Source of the DNA: Nitrospinota bacterium
GTDB taxonomy: Bacteria; Nitrospinota; Nitrospinia; Nitrospinales; VA-1
Direction of reading: 5' to 3'
Assembly: GCA_002731985.1 (NCBI GenBank)
Contig: PCCT01000021.1
Span: forward strand, 1-8,100
Length of the DNA stretch: 8,100 nt
The first letter of the stretch is position 1. Every line of letters begins with the position of its first letter. The notes under the pieces are model-generated. The model was not told where the DNA came from. It worked only from the letters and a program-made list of their open reading frames with translations, and searched no databases. This document shows positions 1 to 5,238 of the stretch, piece after piece. A program made the translations under genes and the position numbers.

Positions 1-2
1 TT

Positions 3-227
3 ATGAGTTGCTCCAGTGTCATGAAATTACCAGGGTGCTACCGGATGTTGCATGTTTCACCCGGTGTGAAGTGGGAAGAAACCAAAAAATCCTATCGCGG
101 CCTGGCACTCAAGTTTCATTCCGATCATCATCCGGATATAGAGGGATCGGAGAGTCGGTTTATGGAAGTTTCCAGTGCTTTTAAAGCACTGGAATTTCAT
201 TACCAAACATCTGGAATACAGAAATAA
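3..227 (+). CDS. J-domain protein, N-terminal part of a split DnaJ-like gene
   Basis: This 74-residue product is nearly all one J domain, the part of Hsp40 co-chaperones that stimulates the ATPase of DnaK. Residues about 11-67 read as helices I to IV: CYRMLHVSP, then EETKKSYRGLALKFH, then SRFMEVSSAFKALEFHY, which matches the usual YxxLxVxP...YRxLAxxxH...FxxxxxAxxxL spacing. The essential HPD tripeptide is HSD here (residues 39-41, codons CAT TCC GAT), one base from HPD. HPD changes normally abolish DnaK stimulation, so activity is doubtful. The start is at the window edge, so no ribosome binding site can be judged; ATG at 21 (MKLPGCYRML) is an equally good start. The frame stops at 225-227, and a DnaJ C-terminal-like stretch continues in another frame just downstream. 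A frameshifted gene, or two adjacent genes, would both explain this. The J-domain call is firm; its function is not. Confidence 0.75.
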   Translation: MSCSSVMKLPGCYRMLHVSPGVKWEETKKSYRGLALKFHSDHHPDIEGSESRFMEVSSAFKALEFHYQTSGIQK

Positions 228-246
228 GAATATACCTTCGTGGAAA

Positions 247-636
247 ATGCCGAAGGTGCCACATCCGATAAGTTCTATAAGCACTGAACTTGAAACAGCA
301 TCTCCGGAGAGTCAGCAAAGCTTTCTTAGAACTATCCAGCAAAGACGCGTGGAAAAGGAGTTGGCGGTCGACTTAGAGAATCAGTTGATCGACTCCATTG
401 GACTGTGGGAGAAAAAAGTGTTTCTTTTGGATGTCGAAAAAGAAATCAAAATCGATTCTGGAACAGTGGCGAACGGCGGCACAGGGAAGATGAATACCTT
501 GAAGGCAGCACAGGGTGTCATAAAACTTACTCTTCCCCGCAACACAACCGATGGACAAACTTTTATATTGAAGGCAAAAGTCAACACCGAGGAGGCGTTA
601 CGCACCAACCACATCGTAAAAATCCGATTGACTTGA
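247..636 (+). CDS. DnaJ C-terminal-domain-like protein, probable 3' part of the split J protein
   Basis: Read from ATG 247 this is 129 residues; the frame is open back to a GTG at 175. Residues 1-60 look like a charged linker or helix. The last part resembles the substrate-binding beta domain of CbpA/DnaJ proteins: VIKLTLPRNTTDGQTFILKAK (about 91-111) aligns with the usual kvkIPpGtqdGqvlrLkGkG pattern, and the end NHIVKIRLT with the GDhiVkVrl strand. It lies in a different frame from the J domain, overlapping its last 50 bases if the GTG at 175 is used, and there is no convincing Shine-Dalgarno sequence before ATG 247. The simplest reading is one ancestral J-domain-linker-CTD gene broken by a frameshift between about 175 and 246, in the genome or in the assembly. 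Independent translation by coupling cannot be excluded. It converges on the next gene, with the two stops only 8 bases apart. Confidence 0.5.
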   Translation: MPKVPHPISSISTELETASPESQQSFLRTIQQRRVEKELAVDLENQLIDSIGLWEKKVFLLDVEKEIKIDSGTVANGGTGKMNTLKAAQGVIKLTLPRNTTDGQTFILKAKVNTEEALRTNHIVKIRLT

Positions 637-644
637 AGGCCAGT

Positions 645-1436
645 TCATAAAGGGTAATATTTATACAGGGTGTAGATAACCACCCCGGCGCTGACGATGG
701 AGATGAACAGGGTACAGCCCGCAAGCCCTAGAACTGGAGCCGGGATAGTCAGCAGTTTCTTGTTTCTCATCCACAGAGAGGTAAGAAAAAGGCAGACAAT
801 AGAGGCTATAATGGCCGCTATTGAAAATGTCATAATTTTTTGGCTGAAAACGATGTCATTGTTCAGATGGTTGAGAGCCGCGACGGCCCATCCTAGGGGC
901 AACAGGCTGAAAAAGTAGGAAGTCAAAACGCCGTTATTTTCCTTTCCATTATAATTAAAAGCGAAGCGAAGACCCATGATAGCAAGGGTACCCAGGAGGA
1001 TTGCCGCAAACAGAATATTGGTCCTTTGTTTTTCCTTTTCGCCTCGAATAAAATTGAGGGCTCCAAGAACATAATTGGCAACCTCCACCTCATCAGCTTC
1101 ATAAAATCCGCCTTTACCTGTATCGTAGACGAAAACACGGGCAGTCGACGATTCACTAGGTAGGGAAATGGCGCGATATTCAGATTTGCCAGCCGACGGG
1201 ATTTCAAGATATACAATACCTGTATGGTATTCTAGATCATATTTTTTAAGCTGGCCCAATTCAGTGGTGTATTTGCCATGCTCGGCACGGTAGGCTTCCT
1301 GAGCCTTCATCAGGTCAAACATGGCCTGACGCGCCATAACATCAGAATTGTTTTCAAACACTGGTGCGCCGCATCCCGTCATGGAAAGCAAAAGAACGAG
1401 TATAAGTAGGATAGGTTTTATGTGAAATGAACTCAT
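645..1436 (-). CDS. four-helix membrane lipoprotein with a short pseudopilin-like outer domain, unknown function
   Basis: This is a 263-residue protein I do not recognise as a named family. Residues 7-21 are a hydrophobic signal followed by a lipobox, LSMTGC, with the acylated Cys at 22. Residues about 33-130 should be periplasmic. Within them, ARQAMFDLMKAQEAYRAEHGKYT (34-56) resembles the region after the first helix of type II secretion pseudopilins (A...L..Q.AY...G.Y), but there is no prepilin cleavage site. Four hydrophobic segments follow at about 139-160, 170-191, 202-224 and 229-258, and the protein ends YKYYPL. The layout suggests a lipid-anchored sensor or assembly domain attached to a membrane bundle; that is inference. 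A TTGCCT-17-TATAAA promoter lies 55-83 bases upstream. No Shine-Dalgarno sequence is visible before ATG 1436, but this is the only start that keeps the signal peptide. Confidence 0.75.
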   Translation of the reverse strand: MSSFHIKPILLILVLLLSMTGCGAPVFENNSDVMARQAMFDLMKAQEAYRAEHGKYTTELGQLKKYDLEYHTGIVYLEIPSAGKSEYRAISLPSESSTARVFVYDTGKGGFYEADEVEVANYVLGALNFIRGEKEKQRTNILFAAILLGTLAIMGLRFAFNYNGKENNGVLTSYFFSLLPLGWAVAALNHLNNDIVFSQKIMTFSIAAIIASIVCLFLTSLWMRNKKLLTIPAPVLGLAGCTLFISIVSAGVVIYTLYKYYPL

Positions 1437-1490
1437 GAAGACGGTTGGTTGTGTAGATCCGAAATTTTTGAGGGAATGAAAAGGTTAAGA

Positions 1491-1519
1491 TTTATAGCAC
1501 AGGTCTATGTTTCAGGCAA
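1491..1519 (-). promoter_or_regulatory. sigma-70-type promoter for the membrane lipoprotein gene
   Basis: On the minus strand the sequence reads TTGCCT (1519-1514), a 17-base spacer, then TATAAA (1496-1491). This is four of six bases against TTGACA and five of six against TATAAT, at the ideal spacing. Transcription would begin near 1484, leaving a leader of about 48 bases before ATG 1436. The call rests on the motif only. Confidence 0.5.
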
Positions 1520-1581
1520 GCGAGAGAGAAAAATAGAGGTAGGACAGGTCAGAAACCATCCACTTGGAGTGAAGAATTCAT

Positions 1582-2139
1582 ATGGGCAATGAAGGACGAT
1601 GGAGCCAGTTAAAATTTGTCACCAGCAATGAGGATAAAGTACGGGAAGCTTCTGAGATCCTGGGATATCCGTTGGAACAAGCTTCGGCGGTGATGGTCTA
1701 TGAAAAACAGACCTACGATGTCAGCGAAATTATCCTGCACAAAGCTCAACAAGCCTATGGAGAGTTGAAGTGTCCCGTATTGGTAGAAGATTCAGGCCTT
1801 ATCTTTACGGCGTGGAACGGACTCCCTGGGGCTTTGATTAAATGGTTCGAGTGCAGTGTCGGTTGTGATGGTTTGTTAAAAATGCTGGAAGGATTCGAAA
1901 ATCGCGAGGCATTTGCCATCTGTATGACAGCGGTTTTTGACGGGCGAGAAATGCGTATGGGCATGGGAGAAGTGAAGGGCACAATTGCAGAGAGTGCTCG
2001 CGGCGAAAATGGCTTTGGGTGGGACGTTATATTTATTCCCGATGGACACGACCGGACCTATGCTGAAATGAGTTCCAGCGAGAAAAATGCGATTTCTCAC
2101 CGCCGACAGGCTTTTGAAGGGTTGAAGAAAAATCTCTAG
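1582..2139 (+). CDS. rdgB: non-canonical purine NTP pyrophosphatase, HAM1/RdgB family
   Basis: This 185-residue cytosolic enzyme belongs to the family that hydrolyses dITP, ITP and XTP to the monophosphate and pyrophosphate, keeping deaminated purines out of DNA and RNA. The family signatures are all present: FVTSNEDK (12-19, nucleotide/phosphate loop), VEDSGL (68-73, with the catalytic/metal Asp at 70), GLPGALIKWF (80-89), FGWD (145-148, base recognition) and KNAISHR (168-174). The GLPGALIKWF plus YAEMSSSEKNAISHR wording and the compact length are closer to archaeal and eukaryotic HAM1/ITPA than to E. coli RdgB; that reading is from memory of the families. The start is ATG 1582, behind GGAG at 1566-1569 and GAAG nearer the start. 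The neighbours do not suggest an operon, and it is divergent from the lipoprotein gene across a 145-base gap. Confidence 0.92.
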   Translation: MGNEGRWSQLKFVTSNEDKVREASEILGYPLEQASAVMVYEKQTYDVSEIILHKAQQAYGELKCPVLVEDSGLIFTAWNGLPGALIKWFECSVGCDGLLKMLEGFENREAFAICMTAVFDGREMRMGMGEVKGTIAESARGENGFGWDVIFIPDGHDRTYAEMSSSEKNAISHRRQAFEGLKKNL

Positions 2140-2283
2140 ATATCAATTGCGGTTTGCCGGGAAAGTTATAGTTTAGAGCAAGATAGGTATTGCGAAAACA
2201 GTCGGGTTTCTTTAACCTATAACAATATAGAGTAGTGACTTGGCATATCATAGGATCAAAAATATTTAAAGGGGATTCCAGCT

Positions 2284-2595
2284 ATGAAAGTAAAAACTCC
2301 GGTAATCACGGACATGTTTTTATTAATTGCCATTTTGGTCGTTCTTTTGGCAAGTTCAGGCTGTCTGTATCCGAAAGCAGAGAAGGTACCAGGGTCAATG
2401 GTTTCAGATGTTGTTTATGAGGTTGTTGATGACACAGCGGTGGTGGAAGAAAGACGTTTGAGTAGTCGTTGGTGGGTTAATGTTGATTGCGATTACTGGG
2501 CCGGATGCTTTATGCGATGTGATGGCTCAGAAAAACAATGCCGTCAACTGGCGCAGGATGCCCAGTTTAAAATAATTTCCGTGTCACCGTATTAA
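2284..2595 (+). CDS. small cysteine-rich lipoprotein, unknown function
   Basis: This 103-residue protein has a hydrophobic signal (residues 11-23) and a lipobox ending LASSGC, with the acylated Cys at 27. It should be anchored to the inner or outer membrane and face the periplasm. The mature part carries four further cysteines clustered at 69, 74, 78 and 86 (C-x4-C-x3-C-x7-C), in a tryptophan-rich context (RWWVNVDCDYWAGC). These could form two disulfides or hold a metal or cofactor; the sequence alone cannot say which. There is no CxxCH, so this is not a c-type cytochrome. The start is ATG 2284, preceded by AAGGGGA at 2269-2275 at good spacing. It stands alone, with 144 bases before it and 57 after it. 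The existence of the gene is well supported; its function is not recognised. Confidence 0.75.
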   Translation: MKVKTPVITDMFLLIAILVVLLASSGCLYPKAEKVPGSMVSDVVYEVVDDTAVVEERRLSSRWWVNVDCDYWAGCFMRCDGSEKQCRQLAQDAQFKIISVSPY

Positions 2596-2652
2596 GAAGC
2601 ACGAAGCTGACAGTTTTACTGACCCGAAAAATGGCATTTTTTGTCCTGTTAA

Positions 2653-4044
2653 ATGGCATTAATTTTTGCAGTCGACGACGATCCTCAAGTGAGAGGGTTA
2701 CTCAAGGTATTGTTTGAAGACCGGGGCCACGAAGTGGTGGCTCTGGAAGGTGGAAAGCAATGCCTAGATCGCCTCGATGAAAACCCCTCCGCAATTTTCC
2801 TTGATAGAGTCATGCCGGAAATGGATGGCATGGCTACACTGGAAGCTATCAAGGCTACCCAAAAAGACCTGCCGGTCATCATGGCAACGAGTATTGATGA
2901 TGCAGGATCCATCGTCGAGGCCATGAAACTTGGCGCCTTCGACTACATCGTCAAACCTTTTGACGAAACCCGCCTTTTTACAATTCTGGATAAAGCACTT
3001 GCGCAAAATACTCTCGTTGGACAGGTCCGTTACCTGCAAAATGAATTGAACAAGGTACAGGGAATCAGCGGAATTATTGGCAACAGCGCGGCTTTGACTC
3101 AGACGCTGGAGAAAATCCGGAAAGTTGGAGCCAGCAATGCAGGGGTACTCCTACTGGGCGAAAGCGGGACGGGGAAAGAACTAATGGCGCGTGCGATTCA
3201 CGAGGGCAGTCACTTTTCAAAAGGCCTGTTTGTCGATATCAATTGCGGGGCTATCCCGGAAAATCTACAGGAAAGCGAACTCTTTGGTCACAGGAAAGGG
3301 GCATTCACCGGAGCCACAGAGACTCGTAAAGGAAGATTGGAACTGGCAGACGAGGGAACACTTTTCCTAGACGAAGTTGCCGAGATGGCGCTGAATACCC
3401 AGGTAAAATTATTGCGTTATCTTCAGGAAAAAAGTTTCGAACGTGTAGGAGATGGAAAAAAAATTACCACCCATACCCGTGTGATTGCTGCAACCAATAA
3501 GGATCTTACTAAAAATATTGAAGAGGGAACTTTTCGCGAAGACTTATATTACCGACTCGCCGTGTTTCCTGTCACCATTCCTCCCTTGCGGGAAAGAAAA
3601 GAGGATATCCCCAGTCTTGCAAGACACTTTATTGATAAATATAAAAACGAATTTGACAAAGAAATAACATCCATTACACAGGATGCGATGGATGCGTTGG
3701 TAGATAATTATTGGCCCGGCAATGTGCGTCAACTAGAGAATGTAATTTATCGGGCGATGATAATCACGGAATCAGGTCGTATTGATACCCAGAGTTTGCC
3801 GGATGATATGAAAAGTGCGAAAAGTGGGGGAGGGAAGCAAGTACAGAGAGTATCATCCCCACATATAGCAGAAAATGGTGAGACCATTCTTCCGTTTGAA
3901 GAATCAGTGAAACAAACATTGCAAAGAGCTCTCGACCTCAGCAATGGAGATATCTCCGCAACAGCAAAGAGACTAAACCTTACCCGCTCCAGTTTCTATA
4001 GAATGGTTCAGAAATACAGCCTCAAAAAATCAGCCAAAAAATAA
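2653..4044 (+). CDS. sigma-54-dependent response regulator, NtrC family
   Basis: This complete 463-residue activator receives phosphate from a histidine kinase and then opens sigma-54 promoters. The receiver domain (about 1-120) has the acidic pocket D8-D10, phosphoacceptor D51 in FLDRVMPEMDG, T79 and K101. The AAA+ domain (about 140-370) has Walker A GESGTGKE (169-176), the sigma-54-contacting GAFTGA loop (216-221), Walker B LFLDE (237-241) and NVRQLENV. The C-terminus (about 425-463) is a Fis-type helix-turn-helix, SATAKRLNLTRSSFYRMVQK. All catalytic residues are intact. A stop codon sits directly before ATG 2653, so translation cannot start earlier, and the receiver's first strand begins at residue 3, so it cannot start much later; yet no Shine-Dalgarno sequence is visible. 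No kinase gene accompanies it, so its signal and targets are unknown. Confidence 0.95.
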   Translation: MALIFAVDDDPQVRGLLKVLFEDRGHEVVALEGGKQCLDRLDENPSAIFLDRVMPEMDGMATLEAIKATQKDLPVIMATSIDDAGSIVEAMKLGAFDYIVKPFDETRLFTILDKALAQNTLVGQVRYLQNELNKVQGISGIIGNSAALTQTLEKIRKVGASNAGVLLLGESGTGKELMARAIHEGSHFSKGLFVDINCGAIPENLQESELFGHRKGAFTGATETRKGRLELADEGTLFLDEVAEMALNTQVKLLRYLQEKSFERVGDGKKITTHTRVIAATNKDLTKNIEEGTFREDLYYRLAVFPVTIPPLRERKEDIPSLARHFIDKYKNEFDKEITSITQDAMDALVDNYWPGNVRQLENVIYRAMIITESGRIDTQSLPDDMKSAKSGGGKQVQRVSSPHIAENGETILPFEESVKQTLQRALDLSNGDISATAKRLNLTRSSFYRMVQKYSLKKSAKK

Positions 4045-4074
4045 TAAATCAAAAGATAACCTGATTCAGGCCCC

Positions 4075-4104
4075 CAATGGCGGTGTACTGCTCCGTAGCC
4101 ATTG
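4075..4104. repeat. inverted repeat after the NtrC-type gene
   Basis: CAATGGC (4075-4081) and GCCATTG (4098-4104) are a perfect 7-base inverted repeat around a 16-base loop; an alternative pairing through CGG (4081-4083) and CCG (4093-4095) lengthens the stem with a small bulge. It lies 31 bases past the stop of the activator gene and could help end that transcript, but no T-run follows, so it is not a standard intrinsic terminator. Confidence 0.4.
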
Positions 4105-4172
4105 AGGTTTCAACTTGGACCCATCTAACAGTGTAGATCCGCATTAAACTGACAAAAAAATTGAATAATATA

Positions 4173-4201
4173 TTGACAAGGAAAGGGTTATTTTGTATAT
4201 T
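4173..4201 (+). promoter_or_regulatory. near-consensus sigma-70 promoter of the Fur-box gene
   Basis: A perfect -35 hexamer TTGACA (4173-4178) is followed by a 17-base spacer and TATATA (4196-4201), five of six against TATAAT. Transcription would start near 4208, inside the Fur-box-like palindrome. The surrounding DNA is AT-rich. This is the best promoter in the window, and its placement against the operator is what supports a repressor-controlled gene. Confidence 0.75.
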
Positions 4202-4202
4202 A

Positions 4203-4224
4203 TTGATAATGATTCTCAGAATCA
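4203..4224 (+). promoter_or_regulatory. Fur-box-like operator overlapping the transcription start
   Basis: TGATAATGATTCTCA (4203-4217) matches 14 of 15 bases of the 7-1-7 Fur consensus TGATAATNATTATCA. It overlaps a second, perfectly symmetric unit, ATGATTCT-C-AGAATCAT (4208-4224). Overlapping 7-1-7 units of this kind are typical of real Fur sites, where two dimers bind. It begins two bases past the -10 hexamer and covers the predicted start site, so an iron-loaded Fur-family repressor would block transcription. A Zur or other Fur-family paralogue is an alternative, since their sites look alike. Confidence 0.7.
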
Positions 4225-4283
4225 TATTATGGAGAGCTGGGCTCGTCAAAAAGATTCTATTTATCAATGATTTATATGAAAAA

Positions 4284-4288
4284 GAGGG
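4284..4288 (+). promoter_or_regulatory. ribosome binding site that sets the start at 4299
   Basis: GAGGG lies 10 bases before ATG 4299. The frame is open back to 4161, but any earlier start would lie in or before the promoter and operator, so this site decides the start of the 61-residue protein. Confidence 0.6.
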
Positions 4289-4298
4289 ACTTCTGACT

Positions 4299-4484
4299 AT
4301 GAACTACCCTGATGACAAAGATTTCGCAGAAAACTGGGCTAAGGATAACTTTTGTCTACTTCCAATTTATGATTATGCTAATGCTGGAGAACTTGTTGGT
4401 AAGTTTGGGATGGATTTTAAATGTGGTCTCAAGATGCTGATGCGAATCAGGCAGTCCATCCGTGATCGAATCAACGTTAATTAG
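4299..4484 (+). CDS. small unrecognised protein behind a Fur-box promoter
   Basis: This is a 61-residue product with no signal peptide or membrane segment. The N-terminus is acidic (MNYPDDKDFAENWAKDNF), and the C-terminus is basic and probably helical (LKMLMRIRQSIRDRINVN). Cysteines are at 19 and 42. I do not recognise a family, and it is not a bacterioferritin-associated ferredoxin, whose Cys pattern differs. Support for a real gene is the clean unit of TTGACA-17-TATATA promoter, Fur-like operator, a leader of about 90 bases, ribosome binding site and ORF. If the operator is genuine, the protein is made when iron is scarce and may act in iron sparing, uptake control or regulation; that is inference. 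The transcript could also work partly as a small RNA, as with RyhB-type Fur-repressed RNAs. The frame ends overlapping, on the opposite strand, the end of a decayed kinase fragment. Confidence 0.6.
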   Translation: MNYPDDKDFAENWAKDNFCLLPIYDYANAGELVGKFGMDFKCGLKMLMRIRQSIRDRINVN

Positions 4485-4734
4485 AAAAAATATGGAGAAG
4501 GATTGTCACTGATTGTAAGCCTGGTTGCTTTTCTGGAAGAGTGACTATGAACTTTGTGCCTTTGTCGACCATGTTTTCAAGTTTAATTGATCCTGAATGT
4601 TGAGCAACTATTTTTTGGCAGATAACCAGTCCAATATAGGCCCGCGTTTCATATCCCAGGCATAAAGTCCCACTTATGGGATCACATCCTTCCTGACCAT
4701 TTTCAGTCAAGCAAAATAAACTATTTAAATACAA
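4477..4734 (-). pseudogene. remnant of a histidine kinase ATPase (HATPase_c) domain
   Basis: The open frame is 85 codons, and only about residues 11-67 (4704-4534) look like protein history. IGLVICQKIVAQHSGSIKLE and the following KGTKFIVTLP match the G2-box end of sensor kinases (GLGLAIxKKIVExHGGxIxVES...GxGTxFxFxLP). The first glycines of the GxGLGL motif are replaced (RAYIGLV), and the upstream NGQEGCD may be a worn DxGxG G1 box. There is no H-box, N-box or sensor part, and no start signal. The end beyond P67 looks like random read-through. I take it as the 3' stump of a deleted kinase gene. It sits near the kinase-less NtrC-type activator, but on the opposite strand, so they need not have been partners. 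It holds most of the otherwise empty 4485-4861 stretch. Confidence 0.6.
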
Positions 4735-4861
4735 ATTGTTAAATGAATTTACATGAAAATAATTCGCGTGGTATGTCTATTGCTTAATAGCTTGGTAGAT
4801 GCGCTGAAATCGGGAGCGAAAATTTTCAGAAACCGGATGTGTTGAGAATAAGGAGCATTCC
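4735..4861. other. AT-rich spacer before the 64-residue gene
   Basis: No coding signal is seen on either strand here. It must hold the promoter of the small gene at 4862, but no pair of hexamers at good spacing stands out; TTTACA followed 18 bases later by TATGTC is the nearest and is weak. Confidence 0.4.
4850..4855 (+). promoter_or_regulatory. strong ribosome binding site for the 64-residue protein
   Basis: AAGGAG lies 6 bases before ATG 4862, near-ideal sequence and spacing. It is the main reason to accept the short downstream frame as a gene. Confidence 0.7.
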
Positions 4862-5056
4862 ATGTTTTACCAAGTGCGAATTATGGACGGTAAAGGGAAA
4901 CTGAAAAAGGTACTGACAAGCAAAATGTTAACTAATAGGCATTGGAAGTTGTTCCCTGATTATCTAAAAACAAACCCTCAGGGGAAAAGTGATTTTAATG
5001 CTTATGGTAAAGTAAAAAGTGGTTACGACCAGGATGTATTTGGATTCGAAAGATAA
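4862..5056 (+). CDS. small basic protein, unknown function
   Basis: This is a 64-residue, lysine-rich soluble protein (KGKLKKVLTSKM at 11-22) ending in an aromatic tail (GYDQDVFGFER). It has no cysteine, no signal peptide and no membrane segment. I recognise no family. The case for a real gene is the strong AAGGAG six bases ahead and the protein-like composition; the case against is the short length and lack of a clear promoter. It lies 182 bases before the redox operon in the same direction, and no terminator is evident between them, so its transcript could run into the structured leader of that operon. Confidence 0.5.
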   Translation: MFYQVRIMDGKGKLKKVLTSKMLTNRHWKLFPDYLKTNPQGKSDFNAYGKVKSGYDQDVFGFER

Positions 5057-5074
5057 AATATGGAATTAATAAAT

Positions 5075-5176
5075 CAGGAAAACTCGTCCCGGAATTGTCG
5101 CTTAGATTTCCTGCCCTCCCGCGACTATCGTCTGAGCCGAAAGTTACCTCCTCTTTCGGTTCGGGCCCGGGGCGAA
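5075..5176 (+). promoter_or_regulatory. GC-rich structured leader of the cupredoxin-cytochrome operon, with an anti-Shine-Dalgarno loop
   Basis: This stretch is clearly richer in G and C than the AT-rich DNA on both sides and is full of complementary segments. The strongest is a 13-pair hairpin (5131-5143 with 5153-5165, three G-U pairs) whose core is CCGAAAG/CTTTCGG and whose 9-base loop (5144-5152) is TTACCTCCT. ACCTCCT is the exact complement of the AGGAGGT at 5227-5233, the ribosome binding site of the next gene. Competing pairings exist: CAGGAAA (5075-5081) with TTTCCTG (5107-5113), GTCGC (5097-5101) with GCGAC (5121-5125), and GCCCTCCCG (5113-5121) with the GC-rich segment 5162-5173. 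Alternative folds plus a sequestering loop are what one expects of a translational switch. I do not recognise a known riboswitch class. Structure and function are inference; the complementarities are seen directly. Confidence 0.5.
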
Positions 5177-5226
5177 TTTTAAGAAGAAAAAAGGAGGCTA
5201 GAAATAATTTAAAAATAAAAACCTGG

Positions 5227-5233
5227 AGGAGGT
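5227..5233 (+). promoter_or_regulatory. full-strength Shine-Dalgarno site that sets the start at 5239
   Basis: AGGAGGT lies 5 bases before ATG 5239 and is a complete match to the 16S anti-SD core. It fixes the start at the signal peptide, although the frame stays open back to 5095 through the leader. A second SD-like AAGGAGG at 5191-5197 has no in-frame start codon close behind it; it too can pair with the leader loop and may act as a ribosome standby or decoy site. Confidence 0.75.
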
Positions 5234-5238
5234 CCAAA

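Noticed and set aside
2240..2268. TTGGCA-17-TATTTA as promoter of the small lipoprotein
   Set aside because: Transcription would begin within or after the AAGGGGA ribosome binding site, leaving the mRNA without it.
2654..2670. Sigma-54 promoter-like TGGCAT...TTTTGCA
   Set aside because: The GG-to-GC spacing is 11 rather than 10 bases and it lies on top of the start codon of the activator gene.
1451..4141. Shared GTGTAGATCCG at 1451-1461 and 4131-4141 as a repeat element
   Set aside because: Eleven-base matches are expected several times by chance in a window of this size, and the flanks do not match.
4161..4298. N-terminal hydrophobic extension of the 61-residue protein from about 4161
   Set aside because: That start precedes the -35 hexamer and the reading would be translated promoter and operator DNA; ATG 4299 has a ribosome binding site.
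5153..5175. GGTTCGGGCCC as a tRNA T-arm
   Set aside because: No acceptor stem, anticodon arm or D-loop can be placed at the right distances.
5095..5238. Longer N-terminal extension of the cupredoxin-like protein from a TTG at 5095
   Set aside because: It would run through the GC-rich structured leader, give an arginine-rich sequence unlike a protein start, and bury the signal peptide; ATG 5239 has a perfect SD and begins the signal peptide.
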